From positions 1-64,000 of the forward strand of contig BSBN01001364.1 of NCBI GenBank assembly GCA_027924645.1: DNA of 64,000 nt, in the 5' to 3' direction. The stretch comes from Cunninghamia lanceolata. Lineage: Eukaryota > Streptophyta > Pinopsida > Cupressales > Cupressaceae. The translations under genes and the position numbers were made by a program. Under the pieces are notes generated by a model. The model did no database searches. It was given only the letters and a program-made list of their open reading frames with translations, and had not been told where the DNA came from. Below, piece by piece: positions 23,302 to 33,557 of this stretch (its first letter is position 1; each line of letters begins with the position of its first letter).

Positions 23302-23306
23302 CTAAC
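23302..23306. repeat. 5-bp TSD of the chromovirus, left copy (CTAAC)
   Basis: CTAAC before the left LTR matches CTAAC at 31273-31277 after the right LTR. LTR B preserves the empty site (GAATATCTAACATATACATG near 48670). Confidence 0.95.
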
Positions 23307-24154
23307 TGATGAAGGAGGTAAATCATAAAACACACAACAAAAAAAATTGCACATAGAAAATAGAACTTTATTTATTGATTTGGACAACTTATTACATTAC
23401 AGAAGCTCAAATACAATTAGAGGAATCAACCCTCCACAGGCTGCAACACATTACAACTTCCTCTCACAAGACTCTAGAATCATCTGCCTTATGTAACCCC
23501 AAATCGACTAGGGTTTCTATTTTCCCACCTATTCTTGACTCTACACTTTCCCCCTTAACTCTACTATTGTCCAGGGTTCCCAAAAATGGTTATTAATAGC
23601 CTTTTTGGCAGTTGATAACCTAATTTCAAAATTTGTATCTCCCTCCAAAAATAGGTCAACTTCTGGGAGCCATAACTTTTGATCTAGGTGTCTGATTGAC
23701 GAACTGTTTTATGTGTCAGAAATATCATGGAGTACTCTACACGCTAAGATCCCTCTCTACCAATTCTGGCCATTTTCAGGCCCGTACGGGGCCGTTTAGT
23801 GCCTCAAACCTGAGTTTGAATAAATTTCAGGCATTTTTTAGGAAACAAAAACTTTAATATCTTTCATCTCGCAAATGATCTTTGCATGATTCCTTTTCAA
23901 AAGGTCTTATTTTTCAGTTACAAAGCTTCCTATAAATTTTCACTTCAATCTGTGCCCAAATGCAAACTTTCCTAAAATAGCAGGTTGTTATTTTTAGCAG
24001 TTTGGAAAAACTGAAAGCTTTACATTATTCAAGCGATTATGGAACCAAAACCACAAATTTTGAAAAGAAATGGAAACAACATCAAAATTTTTGAAACACA
24101 TCTTTTTTAGGGTGATGCAAGATTTCCCTTACACCATTGGATGCTCTTGCATCA
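23307..24154 (-). repeat. Chromovirus 3' LTR (848 bp)
   Basis: Starts TGATGAAGG and ends GCATCA. It aligns along its length with 30424-31272 with scattered substitutions, so the insertion is not recent. Confidence 0.92.
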
Positions 24155-24192
24155 AACACCCAGGGTAATTTGAGAAGTGACCCTGTCACGTC

Positions 24193-24885
24193 TTAGGTGT
24201 TTGTGTGAGGAAAATTTAAATGGTCAACCTCTGCCTTAGACAACCAAGAAGAATCTTCAATAGGCCTTCCTTTCCATTTCACTATATATTCTTCATATTG
24301 CCTGTTTCGAGTACTTCTTCCCACACAGCTATCCAAGATCTCTTTTATCTCCTCTGTTGAAGTAGATGCCAGAATACTCCACTGTTCTTCTGTTGGTCCA
24401 TCCTTTGTGCCACCTTCATGATATTTTGTTAAATCAGCAATGTTGAACATAGGGGAAATATTGATCCCACTCGGCAACTCTACCTCATATGCATTTCCTG
24501 AATCATTCTTCCTCAGGATTCTGCACGATCCAAATTTCTTCATTTTCAACTTATTGTATGTTCCAATTGGGAACCTTTCTTTTCTCAAGTGAACCATGAC
24601 TTCATCTCCTATGTGGAACTCCTTATATCTCATCTTCTGATTTGCCTTAGCCTTGTACTGAATATCTATCTTATTACTGTGCTTTCTCACCTCTTCATGC
24701 AAATTCTTCAGATGTTCTGCAAAGTCTTCAGCTTTAGCACTTGTCTTTTCTCCTTTGTCCAGCTTCCCTAACTCAAAAGCATTTCTTGGGCTATTGGCAT
24801 ATACAATTTGGAATGGTGATTTACTAGTACTCCTATTGACATAATTGTTGTAAGCAAATTCTGCTTGTGGTAAAATTAAATCCAT
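24193..24885 (-). pseudogene. Chromovirus integrase C-terminus and chromodomain
   Basis: A 230-codon open segment. It begins in the end of the integrase core (MDLILPQAEFAYNNYVNRST, typical of gypsy integrases just after the catalytic Glu). It continues through a basic linker, the small barrel (FHIGDEVMVHLRKERFPIGT, KKFGSCRILRKNDSGNAYEV), and ends with a chromodomain at about residues 175-225 (EEYIVKWKGRPIEDSSWLS). The chromodomain gives this lineage its name and is thought to guide insertion through chromatin marks. This segment is intact, but the catalytic core upstream carries stops, so the whole is a pseudogene. Nearly the same product is at 8218-8719. Confidence 0.9.
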
Positions 24886-25660
24886 CCCTTGGGCTTATCT
24901 CTTACTAAGCATCGTAGCAGGTTACCCAAACTCCTATTCACCACTTCCGTCTGTCCATTAGTTTGTGGATGGTGTGCAGAACTGAACTTCAAATCTGTCT
25001 TCAACTTCTTCCATAATGTCCTCTAGAAATAACCAACAAACTTGGTATATCAATCTGAAACTATGCTCTTTGGTAGACCGTGTAATCTCACCACCTCTCT
25101 AAAAAATAATTCAGCAATATGAACGGCATCATTAGTCTTCTTGCAAGGAATGAAATGTACCATCTTCAAGAATCTATCCACCACCACAAAAATGGAATCA
25201 GGTCCTCTCTGTGTCCTTGGTAAACCAAGAACAAAATCCATACTATTATCATCCCATGGCTTCTCTGGTATAGGTAGTGGCTGATATAGACCTGTATTTT
25301 GACTTGCTCCTTTTGTCATCTGACATACTCTACAACTTTGCACAAATTTCCTCACATCCTACTGCAACTGTGGCCAATAATAATTTTCACCAACAATAGC
25401 AATGGTCTTATCTTGACCAAAGTGTCCAGCCAATCCTCCACTATGCTTCTCCTTAATTAGGTTCTCTCTCATGGAACTTCTTAGAATGCACAACTGGCTT
25501 CCTCTAAACAACATGCCATCTTGGATTATGAAATCCAACCATTTTGTCCTATCCAAAGTAATAGGCTCTAAACAAGCTTTCTAGGCCTCTGCAAAATATA
25601 GATCTTCGGGATACAAACTTTTGAGCTCATCGAACCCAACAACCTCTATCTTCATTTATG
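24886..25660 (-). pseudogene. Chromovirus integrase zinc-binding and catalytic core
   Basis: On the minus strand: an HHCC zinc-binding region with KHSGGLAGHFGQDKT and later CRVCQMTKG, then the core with [14 protein letters not shown] (first catalytic Asp) and a second Asp in LPKSIVSD directly before a stop at about 25050. The stretch holding the catalytic Glu lies in a differently framed part around 24940. At least two stops and a frame change interrupt the enzyme. Confidence 0.85.
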
Positions 25661-26150
25661 TTAACATATTTTGCCTTCTGCTCAAGGCATCTGCAACTCT
25701 GTTGGACTTCCCACTCCTGTGCTTCAAAGCAAAAGTATAGCTCTGCAAAAACTCAAACCATTTTAAGTGCCTCTGGTTCAGCTTTCCTTGACTATTAAGA
25801 TACTACAAAGCATGATGATCAGTATATAAAACAAACTCCTTTGGCAACAAATAATGTCTTAATTTTTTCAAAGCTTGAACTATCTCATAAAACTCCTGAT
25901 CATAAACAGAATACTTTTTCTTGGCATCATTAAGCTTCTCACTAAAATAGGCAATGGGCTTACCTTCGTGGCTCAAAACAACTCCTATAGCACTGCCACT
26001 AGCATCACAATCTACCTGAAATACCTTATTAAAATCTAGAAGTGCCAAAATAGGTTGCTCTATGACTTTCTACTTCAGCGTATCAAAGCTTTTGACTGCT
26101 CCTTTAGTCCATCTAAACTCTTTTCTATCCCCTCTCATTGTCTCTTTTAA
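25661..26150 (-). pseudogene. Chromovirus RNase H
   Basis: Encodes VFQVDCDASGSAIGVVLSHE (first catalytic Asp), then KYSVYDQEFYEIVQALKKLR (catalytic Glu), then VLYTDHHAL (catalytic Asp) before a stop. Coding continues near 25680-25800 with SNRVADALSRR (fourth Asp). All four acidic positions can be seen, but the frame has stops. The enzyme would degrade the RNA strand during reverse transcription. Its upstream joint to RT is lost at the LINE insertion. Confidence 0.88.
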
Positions 26151-26154
26151 ATTT

Positions 26155-27622
26155 TTTTGATAGCTACTTCATTTCTCATTGCTACAGAGAAGGTAATCAG
26201 TTGGCGGATGCTCTAGCTAATTTGGCCTTTGAGTTGGAGGTAGATAGTATACTTTTAGACAATGGAAATGTTCAAGGACATCCCAATATCTTTACTATAC
26301 TAAAAAGGGAATCTCGTATTTGCTAATTATTATTGTCAACCTCACATGTTCTTGTTATACTCCATCTCTTATTCTTTGTTGATTGCAAGTTGGTTATCTG
26401 TGTGAATTCTTTTTGGTTTTTGATAACGTTTGTACGTGTCTATCTTTCAAAGCAGGTTATTCTACACTGAATCCAATATTAGTACTCCACTTCAGTCAGT
26501 TTACTGAACTTTGCTTGTGCCGAGAGGATTACTAATAAATAATTTTCATTATTAACACAGGTCCCTTGTTATATTTATACTCATTCTTTGTGTGGATTTC
26601 TAACCATCTGCTTCTAAGTTTTTTCGATGGAGATCCAATTGAATTGCAGGCTCTTTTTCCTTGTGCAAAAATGGGAAACAACTTTCTTTGGAAGTGTTAA
26701 TGCAGAAGGTTTAGCTTCTGTGTTTTCCATTGACAATCAAGACTTGGAGGAAGCTGTCCGGGAGATGGTTGGAAATGAATTATTGGATTCCCGTGCTCAG
26801 TCTCTCTACCCTTCTTAGATACTATCTATGTTCGCTTCTAATGTTATGGATCTAGTTCAGGACATCTCTGTGGTAAGTCAGTTGATTACAAAGTTTGTTC
26901 ACCATTTCTTGTACTCTGATGAAGTGCTTCAAGATACTTTTCAGAACTCTGATCTGTTTAAGTCAGGTGCTCCAATTGGTAGTCTGTTTACAAAATGCAA
27001 TATTCTGCACTCTCCTGCCCATAACTGTACTTTCAATGCTTTTGGTTCAGCTATTCACCTTGAGAATGAGGATCTGTTAAGCATTCTTCTTCATGCACAT
27101 AGAACAGAATTGGGTGATCCTTTGGTGAATCAGGTGGAGGAGAAGTTTCATGCCTTGCTGTTTTTAATCCAGTTTCGTTCTCAAATTTCTCCTCCTCCAG
27201 GGTCACCAATTGAGCCAGATGTTGCGGAGGATAATGTTTTGATTCAAGATCTTAATGCTCCAGTTGCTGGTTGAGCTGATCTATCTTCATAAGTTCACTA
27301 GTTTTTGTTATGTGTCGATGGTTTTTAAATTATGGTGTTGTTCGGTGCAGTGAGGGTTTTTTGTTCTTCTCCAAACTGATAAATTTTGAGGGATATTGTA
27401 GCCTTTTTTGTAAAATTTAGGGGTTGAAGAATTCAAATGTTGCATTTTCCCCCTTGTTTTTTGAAAAATTTAAACCCTTTGAGGGAAATTGTATAATTCG
27501 AGCTATAACCGGAGGTTTTCTTACTGGCTCTTTCCTACCAGTATGCCCTGTTCAACCAGCTTTTGCAACTTTTTATTAATATATATATATATAGTGGCTT
27601 GCCACTTTTTGTTAAAAAAAAA
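26155..27622 (+). mobile_element. 5'-truncated LINE tail inserted in the chromovirus pol
   Basis: The plus strand begins in the end of a LINE-type RNase H (ISHCYREGNQLADALANLA, the conserved C-terminal motif of plant L1-like elements), then a stop at 26326. A long tail follows and ends in a (TA)n stretch and A9 at 27614-27622, where chromovirus coding resumes on the opposite strand. The tail contains open frames at 26627-26818 and 26828-27274 that I cannot identify; they may be 3' untranslated sequence or a carried host segment. No target duplication flanks it, and roughly 45 bases of the chromovirus frame are missing at the junction. The left end is approximate. Confidence 0.7.
26627..27274 (+). 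other. Unidentified open frames within the LINE tail
   Basis: Two adjoining plus-strand frames in the same register (stop at about 26817) encode a protein-like sequence with DNQDLEEAVREMVGNELLDS and LLSILLHAHRTELGDP. A CAG just before GCTCTTTTTCC near 26650 resembles a 3' splice site. I do not recognise a family. Transduced host sequence or LINE-specific coding are both possible. Confidence 0.3.
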
Positions 27623-28605
27623 CTTGCCAAACCATGAAAAGAGCATACCTCTATGTCACTCTTTGGTGTAGGCAATTCAATGATAGCCCTTACCCTTTCT
27701 GGGTGCATCTTAAGACCTTCCTCTGAGACAACAAATCCTAGGTATACCAACTCCTTTGCAAAACTACATTTCTTCAAATTAATCAACAACTTCTCCTCTC
27801 TCAGCTTCTCTAGAACTCTTCTGATATGCATCAGATGCTTATCCCAAGTCTTATTGAAAATCAAAATATCATCCAAATAAACAATAACAAAACTTCCCAA
27901 AAATTCTTTCAGTACCTCATTCATGAGCCGCATGAATGTGCTCGGTGCATTGGTTAGCCCAAATGGCATGACTAACCACTCCTACAAACCCTCCTTTGTC
28001 TTGAAGGCTGTCTTCCATTCATCTCCTTCTTTGATTTGGATTTGGTGATACCCACTCTTCAAGTCAATCTTCGTGAACTACTTGGCTCCACTCAAACAAT
28101 CCATTATATCATCCATTCTTGGCAATAGAAACCTGTACTTGATCGTGATATTATTTATGGCTCAAGAATCTCTACACATTTTCCACTCTCCATCTTTCTT
28201 TGGTGCTAGTACTGTAGGTATTACACATGGACTCAGGCTCTCTCTTATCAATCCCTTCCTCAACAACTCCTGAACTTGTCTGGTCAACTCTTCACTCTTT
28301 GCTGGAGTCATTCTATGGGCTGCCTCATTCGGCAAACTGGCTCCTGGTATCAAATCCATTTGATGAATTATCTTCCTCACTGGTGGTAAGCCTTTTGGTA
28401 CATTATTAGAGACAATATCTTGAAATTCTTCCAACATTTCTAAGACTTCTACTGGTACATCATCACATTTCTCTTGACTAATCTTAGGAATCAATGCAAA
28501 GCAATGACACTCATGCTTCATACCCTCCAAAAATTTTCTACCATCTACCAAGCAAATTCTGGCAGTACTACATACCTTTTCTTTCGCCTCCTTCAAGGGA
28601 TTCAT
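27623..28605 (-). pseudogene. Chromovirus reverse transcriptase
   Basis: Starts with the region upstream of RT (ALIPKISQEK, DLIPGASLPNEAAHRM), then the fingers motif VIPTVLAPKKDGEWKMCRD (28162-28605). A stop follows, then [13 protein letters not shown] and the palm MPFGLTNAPSTFMRLMNEVL with the catalytic FVIVYLDDILIF (27535-27969), ending at SFHGLASF where the LINE interrupts. The YLDD active site is intact, but three or more stops lie between the segments. It is clearly a gypsy RT and would copy the element's RNA into DNA. Confidence 0.9.
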
Positions 28606-29080
28606 CTTATGAGAAACTCCATCCTTTGTTAGGGAATATGTGTTTGCACGACCATCATGGACAACGCTCCTATCATACTACCATGGCCTCCCCAACAACT
28701 TATGACATGCATCCATCGGTATGATATCACACAGCACCTCATCATGGTAGTCCCCAATCTTGAAATTCACTAAACACTACACATTGACCAAAGCTCTATG
28801 GTCCTTCTGCAACCATGCAATCCAATATGGACGTGGATGCTTTCTTCTTATCAATTTCAACTTGTCAACCATCTCCTCTGAAACAAGATTTCCAGTACTT
28901 CCACTGTCAATAATAATATCACAACACTTAGCTTCACATTTGCACCTTGTGTGGAATAAACTCTTCCTCTGATTGGGTTCTTTCTCCTCATTCAACAAAG
29001 TTCTTATGACAACTAGGGTTTCTCTCCTTTCAGCATCTTCAGAATGCTTAAATTGTTCATCTTCATCTACATGTGCAACT
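28606..29080 (-). pseudogene. Chromovirus aspartic protease region
   Basis: 28777-28998 encodes CDIIIDSGSTGNLVSEEMVDKL with the DSGST active-site loop of a retropepsin-like protease, preceded by a Cys-rich stretch (CKCEAKCC). The segment on to RT (28606-28776) continues with ACHKLLGRPW, the typical protease-RT connection, after stops. Broken and non-functional. Confidence 0.85.
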
Positions 29081-30323
29081 CATGCATTACCTTTAGGTCT
29101 TCTATTCATCCTTCCTTGATGTTGTAGACACTCATATGCTTTATGCCCTTCTTCTCCATATTGGAAACAAGTTCCTATGAAACCTCCTCTTCTGGGTCCT
29201 TGCCTAGGTCTGCCTCTTCCTCTTCCTCTTTGCTCACCATTGTCTGGTCACGAGGGTGGTAGGTATTATCTCCTCTCTAATTTTGACTGGTGCCAGCTTC
29301 TTCACTTTTCTTTTGATATTCATTATGGTCTCCATAGGGTCTTCCACCAGTCCTTCCACCTTGACCTCTTCCCCTTTGCTTGCTATCAAATATTTTATTC
29401 AACTTATCTTCCACCTTAAGGGAAAACTAGTATGCATCTTCTATGGTGGTCATTCTAACTAGGCTTAGCTCCTCTTGAATACTTGGCCTCAACCCATTAA
29501 TGTAATGGGCAACCTTCTCCTTTTTGGCCTCTACATGACTGGTTCTGATAGTAATCTTATAAAACTCTTCTGTATACTTCTTAACAGACTTGTTGCCTTG
29601 CTTTAATCCTTGCAACTTCTTCAACAACTCCATCTCATAGTCCACAGGAATGAACTACTTCTTTAGTTTCTTCACCATCTGATCCCATTTGGTGATCTTT
29701 CCTTTTCCTCTTCTGTTCCTCTCTAATTGGACCTCCTTCCACCAAATACTGGCGTGGCCCTTCAACTTCATTTTTGCAAACACGACTCGATCTGGGTCCT
29801 CCACATCTTCATACTCGAAATACTCCATATCATTAATCCAATCAATAAGCTGTTCCGAATTCAAATCTCTAGTATATGTAGAAACTTTGATCCTTGGCCT
29901 CTTTCCAATCTTATAAATGGCCCTCAACAACCTAACTTATGCAGGATCTCCTACAGTTTCTTGTTCTTCCTCAGATAGCTCTTCTTTAGCTTCATCTTCA
30001 TACTAGAAATACTCCTCCATGTCATTAATCCAATCAATAAGATGTTCTGAATTCAAATCTCTAGTATATGTAGAAACTTTGATCCTTGGCCTCTTTCCAA
30101 TCTTAGAAATGGCCCTCAACAACCTAACTTCTACAGGATCTCCTACAGCTTCTTGTTCTTCCTTAGATATTTCTTCTTCAGCTTCATCTTCGCTTTCTTC
30201 TGTTGTTCTCAGCGTAAACCCTCTTCGTAGCTCCTCTTGCAATGCATCGATTTGCCTTTGCAGAGCTCTAAAACCCTCTTCCGTAAAAGAATTCCTCCCA
30301 ATATGATTTCTTCATGGAGGCAT
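29081..30323 (-). pseudogene. Chromovirus gag with in-frame internal duplication
   Basis: Starts at an ATG at 30323 (minus), with a stop at the fourth codon. It includes a coiled-coil-like segment (FRALQRQIDALQEELRRGF), an acidic stretch, then KIGKRPRIKVSTYTRD and IDWINDME, which occur twice because of a 189/192-bp tandem duplication. The capsid-like part (KLKGHASIWWKEVQLERNRR) and SVKKYTEEFYKIT follow. Near 29130-29170 a zinc knuckle reads CFQYGEEGHKAYEC with the second Cys changed to Tyr. Stops interrupt it at several points. Confidence 0.85.
29811..30191 (-). repeat. In-frame tandem duplication within gag (189 + 192 bp)
   Basis: 29811-29999 and 30000-30191 are near-identical head-to-tail copies. 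Both lengths are multiples of three, so about 63-64 codons of Gag are doubled without a shift. The copies have diverged at scattered bases. Confidence 0.88.
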
Positions 30324-30401
30324 CTTGATCTCCGTAGCAAATCCACAACATTAGGTCCTGGCGCAAACTGCCTCATGATCGGCGATCTGTCTACACACTC
30401 A

Positions 30402-30421
30402 GGAAACCTGCTTTGATACCA
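30402..30421 (-). other. Primer binding site, tRNA-iMet type
   Basis: On the minus strand TGGTATCAAAGCAGGTTTCC starts two bases after the 5' LTR. It matches the plant initiator-tRNA-Met complement TGGTATCAGAGC with slight change, as usual for chromoviruses. Confidence 0.92.
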
Positions 30422-30423
30422 CT

Positions 30424-31272
30424 TGATGAAGGGGGTAAATCATAAAACACACAACAATAGAAATTGTACACAGAAAATAGAACTTTCTTTATTGATTTGG
30501 ACAACTTATTACATTACAGAAGCTCAAATACAATCAAAGGAATCAACCCTCTACAGGTTGCAACACATTACAGCTTCCTCTCACAAGACTCTGGAATCAT
30601 CTGCCTTTTGTAATCCCAAATTGGCTAGAGTTTTTATTTTCCCATCTATTCTTGACTCTATACTTTCTCCCTTAACTCTACTACTGCCCAGGGTTCCCAA
30701 AAATGGTTATTAATAGCCTTTTTGGTGGCCAACAACCTAATTTCAAAATTTGCATCTCCCTCCAAAAATAGGTCAACTTCCGGAGCCATAACCTTTGATC
30801 CAGGTGTCTGATTGATGAACCGTTTTATGCAACAGAAAGATCACAGAGTGCTCTACGCGCTAAGAACCCACTCTGCCAGTTTTGACCATTTTTGGACCCG
30901 TACGGAGCAGTTTAGTGCCTCAAACCTGAGTTTGAATAATTTTTAGGCATTTTTCAGGAAACAGAAACTTTAATATCTTTCGGCTCACAAATGATCTTTG
31001 CGTGATTCCTTCGCCAAAGGTCTTATTTTTTAGTTACGAAGCTTCCTGTAAATCTTCACTTCAATCCGTGCCCAAATGCAAACTTTCCTAAAATAATAGG
31101 TTGCTATTTTTAGCAGTTTGGAAAAACTGAAAGTTCTACATCATTATTCAAGCGATTATTGAACCAGAACCACAAATTTTGAAAAGAAATGGAAAGAACA
31201 TCAACAATTTTGAAACACATCTTTTTTGAGTGATGCAAGATTGCCCTTACACCACTGGATGCTCCTACATCA
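30424..31272 (-). repeat. Chromovirus 5' LTR (849 bp)
   Basis: Starts TGATGAAGGGGG and ends GGATGCTCCTACATCA, the reverse complement of the start of the chromovirus LTR at 8751. CTAAC follows at 31273-31277. Confidence 0.92.
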
Positions 31273-31277
31273 CTAAC

Positions 31278-31560
31278 ATATACATGCAAGAGAGGTGGAA
31301 ATAACCACTTTTACATGTGTTAAAGAGTTTTCAACATATAGATGCTAAAGTGGTCAAAATGATCAACTTGACATCCAAGTTTTATTCTTCCATTATGTAT
31401 AAGCAATAAAATCAGCCGCCTATGCACAAAAACAAAACTTGCAATTTACCTTCATGTATGGACGGTCAAAATGACCGCCCCTACATGAAAAATCTGAGTT
31501 TGTCCCTACATGCAAGAGTAGTCATTTTGGCCGCCCATGCATGTCATCCTAAAAAATTTC
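31278..31560. repeat. Dispersed CATG-flanked hairpin motif, part 2
   Basis: Five more copies (near 31285, 31340, 31398, 31451 and 31501). The best is GGCGGTCAAAATGACCGCC-like with CATGTATG on the left and CTACATG on the right (31451-31485). The same copies are in LTR B at 48670-48940, where they read GGGCGGTCAAAATGACCGCC. Confidence 0.75.
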
Positions 31561-32053
31561 CTAACACTAGAAATTTTTGCCTAATGATACCTATAGCCCG
31601 CTTTGGCTAAATTTCTCAACTTGCACACTCTCAATCCCTTTCAAGCATGTTCTTATGTTCATGATCATCAGATCATAGTATCCCTAATTTGCCTATTTTT
31701 CCCCTAACTGCGAGATCATGAACTTTTGCAGTTTCATCAAGCTGTGATCGACACCATTTCCAATTTTCTTCTCAAAGCTGATGTCAGAGCCTTCTCCATC
31801 AAAGGCCAAGATCATGAAGTATAAGTACCAAGGGGTTTTCCCTATTACTTCATTGCAATCCAATGTGGACGAGAACAGAGACACAGATATAGGACATGTA
31901 GACACGGTTGAGTTCATGGAAAGGACAAAATAGTCTAATCCTCCTCGCTACATGCAAAAGATTGTTGAGAGCAATATACACCTGGTAGCATCATTTCCTG
32001 TCACTGCACATAACCTAGAATTTGTTCTCCAAGTGGCAAGCCACAATAATAGG

Positions 32054-32058
32054 GATAC
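32054..32058. repeat. 5-bp TSD of the solo LTR, left copy (GATAC)
   Basis: GATAC here and at 33558-33562 on the other side. LTR B shows the empty site (AGGGATACTACGATTG near 49445). Confidence 0.93.
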
Positions 32059-33557
32059 TGGTGCAGGAGCACCTTCTCTATGGTGCAGGAGTCATGTTTT
32101 GTTTATGTTTTCAATAAGGATTTTTAAGCCACATCATGTTTGTAATAAGGTTTTTATGTCAATTTGGTCACTAGACCTATGTAGGCCATGTTTCGATCAA
32201 GTTTAATGTAATAACACAATGAAAACAGGTAGTTTTCTTGTGAGAGGAGAAACCCAATCGCTAACTGACTTTCAAAATTAGTTTGTACAGTTGGGAGGGA
32301 TGTAAACAAAGGTCTCAAGCCTTTTATAGGTGAGGAGTTGGATGTAATGAAAGAAAAGGAATGAATGAATGAAGATCTAGATTTTTGGGTGTGTTGAAAT
32401 ATTGTTCTTTCTGAGTATTTCTCTGTAACAATCATTCTGTACAACCTATATAGATAGTTGATCATCTGAAACTGACAGGAGATGTTCCTGTGTTGAAGTA
32501 GCTTTCATTTAGAATTAGTCTGGTGTCTTGAAGTGTCATAGTCAATGGGAAATTATTCTTTTTGTAGAGACTGGTCTAAAAACCTAAAAACTAGGGTTTG
32601 GTGAATAAATGGACTGTTATTCCTCTGTCCACTGAAAGCAAGATTCTCATTTTCAGTGTGATGGAGGAATATAGTGTATATTTTGTGTTTTCTGTAGTTT
32701 TGGGTCAAACACTCAAGGATCCAAGGAGTTTGGCATTAGTTGACTAGGCATCTCTATGTGACTAGTCATCAAAACGATAGGAGAAGTGCTATTGTGGAGT
32801 GGCCAAATTGATGGGTGATCAAGTGTTTACAGAGGATTATAGACCCCCTTCCATGCTTTCAAGTCTTTGTTTCTATTTTTGGTTTGGTGTCTACGTAGTT
32901 GTAAAGTAGCAGAGGTTGCCATCGGCGTAACACAACCCTCGGAGAAACTTTTTGAAGTTACACCGATCAACGGTGTTAGGCCGATAGAAAGTGTATCGGT
33001 GAAGAACGAAGGAAGTCTCACCGAAGAAACATATATCAACATAAGTTTCACATCATTTCACCGAATGTATATTGCATATGCATATCACAAAAACATGTTG
33101 AGAATGCATGTTGAGAATGTATGTTGAGAATGTATCTTTTGTTAGATACAAACGGTGATCGGTCGTAATGGTGAAATCAGGGTAAAGAAACTTTAGTCCA
33201 CCGGTAATAGCAAGTCATGCCAAACATATACTAAGTTGATACATCGGTGCATCGGAAGGAGAGTAAAAGATCTCACTGACGAAGTAAGTCTTGCCAACGA
33301 GTGTGGTTCGGAAGTGTCATCGGAGTGATCGGTGTATCGGCGAGATAGATTCTAATGAAGCCAATAGTGTTTATCTTGCGGATAGGCAAGAAACATAGAT
33401 CACTCATCGGGAAGAGTTATGCTCTCAGAGAGATAAGTTTCAAAGTGGCCGACGGGGTAAGTTTGGCCAATAGGAGTAGATCGCCAAGACATAGGTCACC
33501 CTCTCACCGATCAAGTTTGTTGATCTGTTAACCGCTTCCACTGTGTGCTCTGCATCA
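32059..33557 (+). mobile_element. Solo LTR, 1,499 bp, ATCGG-rich
   Basis: Starts TGGTGCAGGAGCACC and ends GCTCTGCATCA, with a GATAC duplication on both sides and absent from LTR B, so its limits are firm. Start and end resemble the chromovirus LTRs in this window. Strand is assigned by that likeness only. The right part (32920-33530) is rich in ATCGGTG, CCGAT and CACCGA words. It interrupts the LTR-encoded reading frame. Confidence 0.88.

Larger units (their letters stand above)
23307..31272 (-). mobile_element. Complete but decayed chromovirus (Ty3/gypsy)
   Basis: LTRs at 23307-24154 and 30424-31272 (848 and 849 bp), TG...CA ends, a 5-bp target duplication and a tRNA-iMet primer site at 30402-30421. 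Order on the minus strand: gag, protease, RT, RNase H, integrase, chromodomain. Internal stops and shifts inactivate it, and a LINE tail has inserted between RT and RNase H. It sits in the left LTR of the giant element; the uninterrupted sequence in LTR B proves the insertion. Confidence 0.93.
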
